Shown piece by piece: positions 51,302-63,467 of a stretch of 64,000 nucleotides of DNA. The DNA comes from Clostridiales bacterium. Its GTDB lineage: Bacteria > Bacillota > Clostridia > Christensenellales > Aristaeellaceae. A model generated the notes under the pieces. It worked only from the letters and a program-made list of their open reading frames with translations, did not search any database and had not been told where the DNA came from. The stretch's first letter is position 1. Each line of letters opens with the position of its first letter. The position numbers and the translations under genes are program-made. The stretch lies in the NCBI GenBank assembly GCA_012517815.1, contig JAAYUF010000059.1:34260-98259 (forward strand), in the 5' to 3' direction.

Positions 51302-51684
51302 CCACACAGGCGCTGCTGGACTTGTGCATGGCCAAACCCGGCGCATGGGCCGACTGCCCTTTCGGGCCGGAGCCCATCTGTGTGCGGATCGGCAAGCGCA
51401 TCTTCGCGGAAATTTTCCCGGGGCGCTCCTGGGTTACGCTGAAATGCGAGCCCGTCTACGGCCTGGCCATGCGCGCCCGGTACCCGCAGGCAGTGCGGCG
51501 CGGGTATCACTGCCCGGTTCCCCAGCACCCATACAACAACACCGTAACGCTGGACGGCAGCGTGCCGGAGGATACGCTGCTGGAAATGATCGACCACAGC
51601 TACCGCTACGCGCTGGGCAGCCTGACCCGTGCGCAGCGGGAAGAAGCGCTTCGCCGCAGGCCCGACGGCAGCACAACCCAATAG
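51298..51684 (+). CDS. MmcQ/YjbR family protein (DUF419)
   Basis: This 128-aa protein has the double-wing CyaY-like fold: LCMAKPGAWADCPFGPEPICVRIGKRIFAEIF and an EMIDHSYRYALGSLT C-terminus match the YjbR family. Function is unknown in general; members bind DNA or small ligands. ATG 51298 overlaps the malic enzyme stop by 4 bp, so the two are translationally coupled. It ends with TAG, followed by a terminator. Confidence 0.9.
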   Translation: MTTQALLDLCMAKPGAWADCPFGPEPICVRIGKRIFAEIFPGRSWVTLKCEPVYGLAMRARYPQAVRRGYHCPVPQHPYNNTVTLDGSVPEDTLLEMIDHSYRYALGSLTRAQREEALRRRPDGSTTQ

Positions 51685-51702
51685 CACGCTCAGCCAGAGC
51701 AG

Positions 51703-51735
51703 GACGCCGGCCCCTTGGGAGCCGGCGTCGTTTGT
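51703..51735 (+). terminator. terminator of the malic enzyme-yjbR operon
   Basis: GACGCCGGC and GCCGGCGTC form a 9-bp stem with loop ccccttggg-a, followed by GTTTGT. Confidence 0.75.
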
Positions 51736-51853
51736 CGCGGACGGCCCATGGCCTGTGACGTTGCGGGGGCAAAACCGGTTCTCACGATTTCGGGTTTGGT
51801 TTTAGCTCAGTCTCGTTCCCACGCCGCAGGAGCGTACGCATCGGCAACAGGAT

Positions 51854-53002
51854 TCATGGGCTCGGGCGATCCGGCTTCGCGCCGGCAGCGGGAGCTTTTT
51901 CTCGCGTCGGTTCGGGTCCGTTCTCATCCGCCGTTTGAAGCAGGTTCTGCGCGGCCCGCTTCGCCGCTTTCATCGCGGTGGGAATGGGTAGCGCGTCCAG
52001 CGTCGCCCGGTGCGCAAAAACCGCTCCCCGCGACGCAAGCCATTCCGCCGACGGGCTTTCCGTCAGGCGAAAATGGTACAGGCGCATCTGCCAGATCCGG
52101 TGGGTGAACACATGCTTCGCCTCCCCCATGCTGCCGGAGAACACAGCGGACAAACCGTCCTCACGCAACAGGTCGGCGGCGGTTTGCGGGTCGGTGACTT
52201 CCTCCAGCAGGCGGAACACGTACAGGCCGTGAAGCAACCGTTCCTCCCGCCGGTACACTAGAACGCCGTCTTGAAAGGACAGGAGGCACACGGCTACGTC
52301 CACCCGTTTTCCCGGGATTTTCCGTTCGTGTACGGGCAGGCTTTCAGCGTCGCCTTCCCGGTTGGCGTCGCACAGCCCGGCAAGAGGGCATGCCGCGCAT
52401 CCGGGGTTCTTCGGCAGGCAGAGGATCGCGCCCAGTTCCATCATCGCCTGGTTGAAATCGCCCGGGTCGCAGCCCAGGATCGCTTCCCGCAGGCTGTTTT
52501 CCAGCAACCGTTTCGCTTCCGGCGCGTCGATGGGCAGGCGGATGCCCAGCACGCGCGAGCCGACGCGCTTCACGTTGCCGTCGATGGCCGGAACCGCTTC
52601 GCCAAAAACGATGCTGGCGACCGCCGCCGCCGTATACGGGCCGATGCCGGGCAGCCCTCGCAACGATTGCGCATCGCAGGGAAAAGCGCCGCTCAGCTCG
52701 CGGTCCACCACGCGCGCCGCCTTTTGCAGGTTGCGGGCTCGGCTGTAATAGCCCAGACCCTCCCAAAGCTTGAGCACATCCGCTTCCGGGGCCTCGGCCA
52801 GCGAATGCGCATCCGGAAAGCGCGCCAAAAAGCGCCGGTAGTAATCCCGTACGGTTTCTACGCGCGTTTGCTGCAACATGATTTCGGACACCCAAACCGC
52901 GTAGGGATCTTTTGTACGCCGCCAGGGCAAATCCCGGTGACCGTCGCGGTACCAGCGGACCAGAAAGGTACCCCACCCTTTGTTTTCGGCCGTATCGTTC
53001 AA
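51854..53002 (-). CDS. mutY: A/G-specific adenine glycosylase
   Basis: MutY removes adenine paired with 8-oxoguanine, preventing G-to-T changes. The 382-aa protein has LPWRRTKDPYAVWVSEIMLQQTRV with the catalytic glutamate, the helix-hairpin-helix LRGLPGIGPYTAAAVASIVFG, AIDGNVKRVGSRVLG with the catalytic aspartate, the Fe-S cluster CLPKNPGCAACPLAGLC and a C-terminal NUDIX-like domain. I prefer TTG 53002, nine bases after GGGAGAGG; ATG 53011 directly abuts that ribosome site. An extended -10 (TGTGCTACAAT) is at 53026-53031. All key residues are intact. Confidence 0.95.
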   Translation of the reverse strand: MNDTAENKGWGTFLVRWYRDGHRDLPWRRTKDPYAVWVSEIMLQQTRVETVRDYYRRFLARFPDAHSLAEAPEADVLKLWEGLGYYSRARNLQKAARVVDRELSGAFPCDAQSLRGLPGIGPYTAAAVASIVFGEAVPAIDGNVKRVGSRVLGIRLPIDAPEAKRLLENSLREAILGCDPGDFNQAMMELGAILCLPKNPGCAACPLAGLCDANREGDAESLPVHERKIPGKRVDVAVCLLSFQDGVLVYRREERLLHGLYVFRLLEEVTDPQTAADLLREDGLSAVFSGSMGEAKHVFTHRIWQMRLYHFRLTESPSAEWLASRGAVFAHRATLDALPIPTAMKAAKRAAQNLLQTADENGPEPTREKAPAAGAKPDRPSP

Positions 53003-53179
53003 ACTGCTCATCCTCTCCCGAAGTGATTGTAGCACAGGTTCGCGCCGGAGCGGAAACCGCAATATGCAGATAACGGAAGATTGAAAGACCATCCGCGAGA
53101 TACCGCGAGCAAGAGCGAGCATTGTTTGATTTTCGGCAGATTTTCGGGAATGAACCCAATAATCGCTGAAAATCAACTG

Positions 53180-53208
53180 TTGCTTTCAGTGGGAAAATGA
53201 CGTACACT
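53180..53208 (+). promoter_or_regulatory. promoter of groES-groEL
   Basis: TTGCTT, 17 bp, TACACT, ending 10 bp before the CIRCE element, so a bound HrcA would cover the transcription start. Confidence 0.85.
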
Positions 53209-53218
53209 TAACCTGTTG

Positions 53219-53245
53219 TTAGCACTCGGTAATGGTGAGTGCTAA
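53219..53245. promoter_or_regulatory. CIRCE operator (HrcA binding site)
   Basis: TTAGCACTC-N9-GAGTGCTAA, a perfect match to the CIRCE consensus. HrcA represses heat-shock genes through it. hrcA itself is not in this window. Confidence 0.98.
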
Positions 53246-53271
53246 CAAGGCCAAACATCAAGATTGGATAG

Positions 53272-53568
<297 letters not shown>

Positions 53569-53573
53569 GCTAA

Positions 53574-55223
<1,650 letters not shown>

Positions 55224-55241
55224 GCCCAGGGTTTTCCCCAA

Positions 55242-55279
55242 CGGGCCGGACAGTCGAAAGACCGTCCGGCCCGCTTTTT
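55242..55279 (+). terminator. terminator of groES-groEL
   Basis: CGGGCCGGAC and GTCCGGCCCG pair around a 12-base loop, followed by CTTTTTC. Confidence 0.92.
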
Positions 55280-55303
55280 CGGTTGCATGGCCAAGTCCGC
55301 TGC

Positions 55304-55335
55304 GAAAAACACCCGCCCTTGCGGCGCGGGTGTTT
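55304..55335 (-). terminator. terminator of ftsZ
   Basis: On the minus strand AACACCCGC and GCGGGTGTT pair, followed by TTTCGC; it lies 70 bp after the ftsZ TAA stop. Confidence 0.85.
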
Positions 55336-55404
55336 GCGGTTTAACTGAAGGACGTTTGCGGGGCGGCGATCCGCCACGCCGGATCGATCGGAATGCCGGT
55401 CCGA

Positions 55405-56994
<1,590 letters not shown>

Positions 56995-57047
56995 GGTGCA
57001 TCCCCCTAGTCTTCGTTAGCGTTCGTTCGCGGGACAAATACCGCGAA

Positions 57048-58241
57048 CTAGTTGCCCAACAAGCTTCTGAAAAAGTCCTTGATGCCGCCTGCGACGCCGC
57101 CGGAAGGAACGTTGCGCGATTCGATGGTATCGATAATCAGGTCCATCAGGCCCATGGCGCTTGCGTAGATCGGGCTGGACAACTTGATGGTGCGCTTGAT
57201 GGTTTCCCGCACGGGCTTATCCAGCTTGCCGGCCAGATAATCGCGTCCGCCGCGGTTGAGGCTCAGCCCGCCGCCGGTCAGGTACAGGGTAGACCAGTTG
57301 CCAAGCTTGAGGCCGCTCTCGGCGATGCATTCCTTGATCATCTCGGCGATCTCGTCCACCCGGGGCTCCAGCACCGCCGCAACCTGCTCCTGTGTGAAGC
57401 TCTCCGTTTTCAGTCCGTCTCCGCTGGAAACAGTGTAACCCTGCGAGATGGTGGAAATGCCGTACACGTAATCCCGCTTGATCTGCTCGGCCGATGTGAG
57501 CGAGATGGACAGGCCCTCCGCGATGTCCGCGGCAATGTGGCCGCCGCCGATCTGGAGCGGTTTCTGAAAAATGACCGCGTCGCCTTCGACCGCCATCACG
57601 TCGGTGCACAGGTAGCCGATATCAATCAGGATGGCCGTGCGATCCCGATCCTCCTCCAGGAGGTAGAGCATCGCCTCGCCCGTGGAACTGCTGAAAAAAC
57701 CGCTGACCGTGATGTTCATATCGCGCAGGCGCGCCATCACGTCGTCCAGAAAAAAAGTATCCGCCACGACAAAGGAAACAAGGGCTTTGAGCTCCGTCCC
57801 CTTCATGCCTACGGGTTCCAGCGTTTTTTTGCCGCCGTCCACCATGAACCAGGCGGGACTCCGGTGCACCACCACGCCCCGCACTGGCGAGAGCTGCTTA
57901 TCCGCGTTGGCGAAAATGCGCTCCACATGCCTGGGCGTCACGCGCGGATCGGCCCCCTGAATGGTAACGGACGTTTCCACGGCGTACACGCGCGTAAACT
58001 CGCCGGGCACGCCCACGTTCATCTCGCGGATCTTCCGCTTAGCCTGCATTTCCGCCTCGGCAACCGACTTGCCGATGGCTTCGTTGAGCAGCAGCGGATT
58101 ATTCCACTCCCCATCCAGAAACCCGTCGTACATGGCGATCCCCGCGCCGATAATGTCGCACCTTTGGGTACCGCTGGTCTCGGCCACAAGCGTCACGATC
58201 TTGCTTGTGCCAAAATCGATGGCTGCGATTGTTGATTTCAT
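57048..58241 (-). CDS. ftsA: cell division protein FtsA
   Basis: FtsA is the actin-like anchor that ties FtsZ to the membrane. The 397-aa protein shows IAAIDFGTSKIVTLVAE, ILIDIGYLCTDVMAVEGDAVIFQKPLQIGGGHIAADIAEGLSI, and LYLTGGGLSLNRGG, with an amphipathic C-terminal membrane helix (IKDFFRSLLGN). I prefer ATG 58241 (11 bases after AGGGG) over TTG 58247. It ends in TAG where FtsA normally ends; ftsZ follows 53 bp later. A TTGCGA/TACAAT promoter lies 120 bp upstream. Confidence 0.95.
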   Translation of the reverse strand: MKSTIAAIDFGTSKIVTLVAETSGTQRCDIIGAGIAMYDGFLDGEWNNPLLLNEAIGKSVAEAEMQAKRKIREMNVGVPGEFTRVYAVETSVTIQGADPRVTPRHVERIFANADKQLSPVRGVVVHRSPAWFMVDGGKKTLEPVGMKGTELKALVSFVVADTFFLDDVMARLRDMNITVSGFFSSSTGEAMLYLLEEDRDRTAILIDIGYLCTDVMAVEGDAVIFQKPLQIGGGHIAADIAEGLSISLTSAEQIKRDYVYGISTISQGYTVSSGDGLKTESFTQEQVAAVLEPRVDEIAEMIKECIAESGLKLGNWSTLYLTGGGLSLNRGGRDYLAGKLDKPVRETIKRTIKLSSPIYASAMGLMDLIIDTIESRNVPSGGVAGGIKDFFRSLLGN

Positions 58242-58363
58242 AGCCAATTATACCCCTGTTCCTAAGGAATCGACCGCGAACCGTCTCCGGCCCGGTGATT
58301 TCCCCCGTTTTAGTGGTACGGCGTAAGGCCGCAGGGCTAGGTAAACCCAAAATACCATCATTT

Positions 58364-58392
58364 ATTGTAACCTTTTTATGCGTTCTTCGCAA
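58364..58392 (-). promoter_or_regulatory. promoter of ftsA-ftsZ
   Basis: On the minus strand TTGCGA, 17 bp, TACAAT; the leader is about 115 nt and A/T-rich at its start. Confidence 0.78.
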
Positions 58393-58895
58393 TAGACAAC
58401 ACGTTTTTTCCCTATCTTTTTTTACATTGCGGGCTTTTGCGTCGCCTGTAACCGGCGGTTGGGAAGGCTTTGGCAGCGTGTTCTCCGGCGCGCGCCGATG
58501 GGTTGTCCGTTTCAGCGCGCGCCCCACCTCCTTCGCGTTGGAAGCGTTGCGACACACCGCAGTATGCAGCGCTTCAGGAGCCCCTACAACAGGAGCCCCT
58601 TCCCCGGGCGACGCCGCAACCCTCCTTTCACGAATGCGAGCACCCATTCCCGCCCTTAATAAGCAGGTTGTGTTGCGCATTGGGGCATACCCGCCCATGC
58701 AGGCCCGGGACGATCTCCAACTGGGCCTTTCCGCTTTCTGCGCGGCCTGTGCCGGCGAAGCGAGCACAGGGGGACCGGCCGGTTGTCCGCCTGTCGGGGC
58801 CGGGAGAGCCACGGGGGTTCGGCGGCAACCCAGGGCGTGCGCGGCCGGCATGGCGCCAAGCGTCAAAGGGCAAACGCGGCCAAGCCTGCGCCCCG
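58393..58895. other. 503-bp stretch without a supported gene
   Basis: It lies between the ftsA promoter and the end of yqxD. Overlapping ORFs on both strands (58295-59164, 58099-58866) have chance-like Pro/Arg/Ala composition. No structured RNA was recognised. Confidence 0.45.
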
Positions 58896-59369
58896 TTAAG
58901 CGTCGGGTGATGCCGGGCTCCCGGCGGTTGGTTGCGGCTCTTCCCGTAAAAGCGTCAAGAGCGCGGCCCGAAAAGCCTCATCCTCCGTCCGGGTCCGTTT
59001 CGCCGGGCCCCGCATGCGGCCGCCCGCCATGCGCACCTTGCGCGCGGTATGCCGCGCCAGCAGGAGCGAGTCGATGTTATCGTCCGTATACCGCATGCCG
59101 CTTTGATGGAGCACGCGCGCCTTGCGGGCCAGCGACATGGCCGCCAGCCCGTAATCCTGCGTGATCACCAGATCGCCGGGCTGGATCAGGTTGACCAGCC
59201 GGAAATCCGCGCTGTCCGCGCCGCGGGTTACCACAATCGTACTGGCGCCGTCCCGGTCCATCTGGTGGGCCGTATCGCAGATCAGCCATACGGGCATGTC
59301 ATGCTTCCCCGCGCAGTCGATGCAGATATCCACAACAGGGCACGCGTCCGCGTCAATCAGCATTTTCAT
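58896..59369 (-). CDS. yqxD: YqxD/YaiI family protein (UPF0178, DUF188)
   Basis: This 157-aa protein is of the DUF188 family, which has a PIN/NYN-like nuclease fold with clustered aspartates: MKMLIDADACPVVDICIDCAGKH, VVTRGADSADFRLVNLIQPGDLVITQDYGLAAMSLARKARVLHQSGMRYTDDNID and ARHTARKVR. ATG 59369 follows AAAGGAAG. A nuclease role is inferred from the acidic residues. It is 31 bp downstream of the CotH-like gene, so the two may share a transcript. Confidence 0.93.
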   Translation of the reverse strand: MKMLIDADACPVVDICIDCAGKHDMPVWLICDTAHQMDRDGASTIVVTRGADSADFRLVNLIQPGDLVITQDYGLAAMSLARKARVLHQSGMRYTDDNIDSLLLARHTARKVRMAGGRMRGPAKRTRTEDEAFRAALLTLLREEPQPTAGSPASPDA

Positions 59370-59400
59370 GGTTCAGGCTTCCTTTCGTCGCGGCCGTCCA

Positions 59401-61629
59401 TCAGGGCGCCGCTGCCGCCGGGGTGACGCGGGGGCGTCCTTCCTCCCCCATCGCCAGCAGATCCTCGGTGATCACAAATTGACGGTAATAGTCGGCGCAG
59501 CTCCACGGATCACACATGAAGTACGCGTCCATCCGGCTGTAGTAGCGCTCGATGAACGCCTCGGAATCGTAGGTTTCAATCCCGCGCAGTTCCTCGGCCA
59601 TGCCGTAATCGGCAAAGTAGGCCAGCATCGCGTCGGGGTCGTCCGTTCCTTCCGCCTCCGCAACGTCCGGGTTGTGCGCGACAAAGTAATCATACTGGTA
59701 CAGCATGCCGTAGTCGACACCGTCATAGACCGCAGGCTCATACTTTGGCCCGCCGAATGAAAAACGAATCTCGGCGTTTCGCGCATCCCTGCGGATCACG
59801 GTGACCGGGTCGCCGTTGACGGTCACCGAAAAGCCTTCCGTGAGGGCGCAGCCGGCAGCGGCCGTGAGCGTGGCTGAGACGGTATAACGGTTGTTCCAAG
59901 CCGTGACAGGGTCCTGTTGCGCTTCCCACGCAACGCCGTCGACGGTCACATTGCTGCGGCGGTTGGTAACGGTCAGCCGCGCGCAGTTGGGCACGTCGGC
60001 GTTCCGATAGGTGAGCGTCAGGTCGGCGCGCACAATCTCATGGCCCATCCAGCCATCCAGATCGGCGCGCAGCCAGGCCAGGCGGTCCGCCAGGTACTCC
60101 CTGAGGAAGTTCAGGTTATCCTCCCAGGAGCCGTACACCGTATCTCGGTTGATGTTGTTGTACTCCCCGCCGAACGCCCAGAGGGTGAAATTCATCGCCG
60201 CGCTTTTGGCGACGCGCTGAATATAGGGTTCCAGGCTGAGCTTTTCCAGCGCGGGCAAAAGCTCGTCCTCCCACGCGCCGCGCACCGTTTCCTGAAAGGA
60301 GGGCAGCGCGCACAGCGCGGCCAGCCAGGGCTTGCCGTCCCGCAGGTACCCCTCCGCGCCCGCCTCGGTCGTGCGGATGCCAAAGGCGATGTCAAAATCC
60401 CAAACCGGGCCCGCGTAGAGTTTTTCTTCTCCGGCCGGTTTATAAAAATAGGTGGAGCCGTACCAATAATCCGGGTTTTTGGCCCATTCGTTCAGGAGGA
60501 AAAAGCGCGCGAGGCTTGGAAAATCGAGAAGATCGCAAGCCGCCTCCCCCGTTTCCGGGTTGACGCCCCCGTTGAGGATCGCATCCTCCACCCGTTGCAG
60601 GTATTCCCCGATGTACGCTCCGTCCGTCAGGCTGAGCGAACCCGGGTTTTGCACCGTGAAGTGCATTCCGCTTCCGGTGGTCACCCAGGCGTCCTCGCCG
60701 CCGTAGAAAAAGTCGTCGATCTCCAGCAGATAAGCGCCCAGCGCGCCTCCGTCCGCCTGCAGCCCTTCGGTATAGCGGTATTCGTTCCCGTATCGGTTCA
60801 GCGTCGTCGCCGTTCCCAGCGCTTCGACAGGAAAGGCCTTCTTGATCGCGCTTTCATAATCCAAAATTTCCAGAAGCCCGGCGCGAACCTCGATTTTGTC
60901 GGTCAGCAGGTAGGTGCCGCGGTAGACGCCATCGTAATACAGATCAACCGGCTCATAGCCGGGCGCGGGCAACCCGAGCGTCCGCGCCATATCCAGGCAG
61001 AGGGCGTTGTGCAGGAGCGTCGCGTCAAAGCACTCCGCCAGCAGCAGGAAGGTACGGTTGGCCGCCCCTTCCCCCAGCAGATCGGCCTTTTCCTGCAGCT
61101 TGATCTGGTAAGGCTTCTTGGCGCCCCAGCCCCAGGTGGTGTTGCCGCGCCCGCGCAGTTCCCGTACCGTGCCCCGATAGTCGAGGTTTCCCTGCGTATC
61201 TACTAGCGCCAGGCTGGCGCGTACCGACGTGGAATGTTCCAGATTGGCCTCGACAAAAGCGCGGCCGGCGTTCTCCGCGTCCTCGCTGATGAGGTATGCG
61301 GAGCGCACATTCGCGCCGAACATCACCTGAAGGAAGTACACGTTCCCCTTCGCGTCCAGCACCTCATTGGCGCCTTCGGCAAGCGCGCAGGGAACATCCT
61401 GCCCGTGGATGCGCAGCGTTTCGGGCTTCGCCCCGGCCGGCAGGAACAGGTAGGCCTTGCCCATATGCATCTGTACAGATACGGGGGGCAGCCCTTCCGG
61501 CGCGTAGGCGATATCCAGCGTTTCGACGGGCTGATAGCCCTTTGTGGGTACGACGTACGTTTCCTCGCCCAGCGCGCGCAGGGTGAACAGGCTACCCGCA
61601 AGCAGCAACAGGAGCGCGAATTTCTTCAT
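59401..61629 (-). CDS. secreted CotH-kinase family protein
   Basis: This is a 742-aa exported protein with signal peptide MKKFALLLLLAGSLFTLRALG. A beta-rich region (about 30-130) precedes the CotH kinase domain (about 135-530), recognised by RGRGNTTWGWGAKKPYQIKL and the metal-binding GPVWDFDIAFG; CotH proteins phosphorylate spore-coat proteins, while secreted members are less understood. Two more modules follow: a beta-sandwich (~560-640) and a C-terminal repeat region with YDYFVAHNPDVAEAEGTDDPDAMLAYFADYGMAE, a motif seen in clostridial surface proteins. ATG 61629 follows GGAGGATCGATCGC; the earlier ATG 61647 contains that ribosome site. Confidence 0.9.
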   Translation of the reverse strand: MKKFALLLLLAGSLFTLRALGEETYVVPTKGYQPVETLDIAYAPEGLPPVSVQMHMGKAYLFLPAGAKPETLRIHGQDVPCALAEGANEVLDAKGNVYFLQVMFGANVRSAYLISEDAENAGRAFVEANLEHSTSVRASLALVDTQGNLDYRGTVRELRGRGNTTWGWGAKKPYQIKLQEKADLLGEGAANRTFLLLAECFDATLLHNALCLDMARTLGLPAPGYEPVDLYYDGVYRGTYLLTDKIEVRAGLLEILDYESAIKKAFPVEALGTATTLNRYGNEYRYTEGLQADGGALGAYLLEIDDFFYGGEDAWVTTGSGMHFTVQNPGSLSLTDGAYIGEYLQRVEDAILNGGVNPETGEAACDLLDFPSLARFFLLNEWAKNPDYWYGSTYFYKPAGEEKLYAGPVWDFDIAFGIRTTEAGAEGYLRDGKPWLAALCALPSFQETVRGAWEDELLPALEKLSLEPYIQRVAKSAAMNFTLWAFGGEYNNINRDTVYGSWEDNLNFLREYLADRLAWLRADLDGWMGHEIVRADLTLTYRNADVPNCARLTVTNRRSNVTVDGVAWEAQQDPVTAWNNRYTVSATLTAAAGCALTEGFSVTVNGDPVTVIRRDARNAEIRFSFGGPKYEPAVYDGVDYGMLYQYDYFVAHNPDVAEAEGTDDPDAMLAYFADYGMAEELRGIETYDSEAFIERYYSRMDAYFMCDPWSCADYYRQFVITEDLLAMGEEGRPRVTPAAAAP

Positions 61630-61692
61630 GCGATCGATCCTCCGCATCGGCAGCCAACCGGCGTATCCTTCGGCCGGCTGTGAGCCGGCACT

Positions 61693-61722
61693 AGCATATC
61701 ATGCTGCAAAATCCCGTGTCAA
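61693..61722 (-). promoter_or_regulatory. promoter of the CotH-like gene
   Basis: On the minus strand TTGACA, 18 bp, TATGCT. Confidence 0.78.
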
Positions 61723-62118
61723 CGTAGAGTTAACACGTTCTTTACAGAAAACCGTACCTTTCTCCGCACGGCGCGCGTCCGGCAACGCCGGTCGGGCGGA
61801 AAGCGGCGGCGCGGGGTGTCTGTTCCGTACCGCAGGTAGCGCGGGCAAACCGGTGCGGACGGACCAAGCCGCGACCGCTACGAATGCAAAGCGCGCTTCC
61901 GGCTTTGCAAGCCCGGCGGTACGGTGCGCCTCTTCCCATCGCTGACCGTTTCGACGCCGCACGCTAACCGTCTCGTCGCCTCTCGTAGGCCGCAAGGCGC
62001 GGCCGCCGCGCCCATCCGCGTTGACGGCGTGCCGAATGCTTGGCCCAAATTGCTTTCCCCTGCCGTGCTCGCGGCGCGCGCGCCCGGTATGCCCTTCTGT
62101 CGCGGCGGATCCGGACGC
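61723..62118. other. 396-bp stretch without a supported gene
   Basis: It lies between the CotH-like promoter and the tRNA terminator. I see only chance ORFs of Arg/Ala/Pro-rich composition. Confidence 0.45.
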
Positions 62119-62142
62119 AAAAAACGGCCCTCTCGGACCGTT
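62119..62142 (-). terminator. terminator of the tRNA pair
   Basis: On the minus strand ACGGTCC-gaga-GGGCCGT followed by TTTTTG, 10 bp after the CCA of tRNA-Met. Confidence 0.88.
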
Positions 62143-62152
62143 CTTTGTTCAC

Positions 62153-62229
62153 TGGTAGCGGCGGGGAGATTTGAACTCTCGACACTCCGGGTATGAACCG
62201 AATGCTCTAGCCAGCTGAGCTACGCCGCC
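62153..62229 (-). tRNA. tRNA-Met (CAT), elongator
   Basis: Cloverleaf GGCGGCG...GCTC..GAGC, anticodon arm TTCGG-TTCATAC-CCGGA with anticodon CAT, T loop TTCAAAT, encoded CCA. It closely resembles the Bacillus elongator tRNA-Met, so I do not read it as the Ile-type CAT tRNA. The T stem has one A-C mismatch (GAGAG against CTCCC). Confidence 0.95.
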
Positions 62230-62232
62230 ATT

Positions 62233-62309
<77 letters not shown>

Positions 62310-62334
62310 GCGTTTCGCATAAGCGACGTTAGTA

Positions 62335-62363
62335 ATAATACAATAAACGATCTCCAATGTCAA
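62335..62363 (-). promoter_or_regulatory. promoter of the tRNA pair
   Basis: On the minus strand TTGACA, 17 bp, TATTAT, about 20 bp before tRNA-fMet; near consensus, as expected for stable RNA. Confidence 0.92.
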
Positions 62364-62408
62364 CTGTTTTTTTCTCGCGCGGAAAGGAAATTCTCGCAGT
62401 CCGCCGCG

Positions 62409-63356
62409 TCAGGTTTCCGGCCTGTATTTCGCGTCCTCGGGGATGGAGACATCCAGCACGCCGGAGGTCTTTCCCAGTTGCTGCAGGTATGCGATATCGG
62501 TGCGCAGCGCGCCGATTTTCGCGCGCATGTGCTCGTGCGTCCCCAGTCGCACGGAAATGCCTGTTGCCGTGAGCAGGTAGAGGTTCTCCGGATCGCTGAG
62601 GTTCATTTCCCTTATCTGGTCGCTGTAGTATTGCAGGGCCAGCTCGCTCATGATATCGTAATACGCCTGCATCTGCACCTGATTGCGGACGTTCAGCTTC
62701 TGCCCCACGTGCACGTTGGTCACCTGCAGGCCGGTTACGCAGGGAAGATCGGTGGGCAGCACCATGGAGTTGTTTTCAGACATCACGATCCCTTCGGCGT
62801 CCAGCGTGTACTGCATGCCCAGCCATTGGGTGATGGCCACGGCCTGGCGCTCGGAAATGTACAGGTAGATGGTGCTGGGGTAGTCCTTTTGCAGGCCCAG
62901 AAAGATGATCGTATGATCGCTGCTCAGGTTCCGGCGTACTTCCTCCTCCGATATGGAGAAGATGTTGAGCCCCTTGACCAGTCCGGACGCCGCCGCCACC
63001 TGCTGCGCGGTTTTTTGAACGTTGCCGATCACATACACGGTGCGCAGCCTGAAAACGGTCCCCTGCAGCAGGATGATGCCCGCCACCGCGACCGCCAGAA
63101 CGAAGATCAGGCGGCTTGTGATTGCGCGCGACCGCCTGCGGGCACGCTCCTCCGGGGGCAGCGTAAGCTCAGGGTCGGGCTTTGGGGCCGGTTCGCCGCC
63201 CTCGCGTATGTCGTCCGGATCCGGCGGTTCGTTTTCGTCAACCGGTTTGCGGCGGCGGCGTCGCTGTTCCGCCGCGTGCCGGTAAGCGTAGGAGTATTCT
63301 CCGTACGCCTCAAACTGGTCCAGCTCGTTTTCCGGCCGGTCTTTCGGTTTTCTCAT
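62409..63356 (-). CDS. divIB: cell division protein DivIB/FtsQ
   Basis: This 315-aa division protein acts at the septum with FtsL and DivIC. A charged cytoplasmic region (about 1-80, including RRRRRK and DENEPPDPDDI) precedes one helix (LIFVLAVAVAGIILLQGTVF) and the extracellular POTRA domain (RLRTVYVIGNVQKTAQQVAAASGLVKGLNIFSISEEEVRRNL) plus the FtsQ domain. ATG 63356 follows AAGGGGGC. It follows murD by about 110 bp, as in a dcw cluster, but ftsA and ftsZ are 4 kb away, separated by tRNAs and unrelated genes. Confidence 0.93.
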   Translation of the reverse strand: MRKPKDRPENELDQFEAYGEYSYAYRHAAEQRRRRRKPVDENEPPDPDDIREGGEPAPKPDPELTLPPEERARRRSRAITSRLIFVLAVAVAGIILLQGTVFRLRTVYVIGNVQKTAQQVAAASGLVKGLNIFSISEEEVRRNLSSDHTIIFLGLQKDYPSTIYLYISERQAVAITQWLGMQYTLDAEGIVMSENNSMVLPTDLPCVTGLQVTNVHVGQKLNVRNQVQMQAYYDIMSELALQYYSDQIREMNLSDPENLYLLTATGISVRLGTHEHMRAKIGALRTDIAYLQQLGKTSGVLDVSIPEDAKYRPET

Positions 63357-63467
63357 GGCTTTTGCCCCCTTGCGGATCAAAAGGGTTTGCGGTCGATGCA
63401 AGAAAAGCCGGCGTCGCCGGCCAAAAGGCCGTCCCGTACAGGGTGCACGATGACAGCCGACGGACCT

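Noticed and set aside
62153-62229. CAT-anticodon tRNA as tRNA-Ile (lysidine type)
   Set aside because: The body closely matches Bacillus elongator tRNA-Met, and it is paired with the initiator tRNA.
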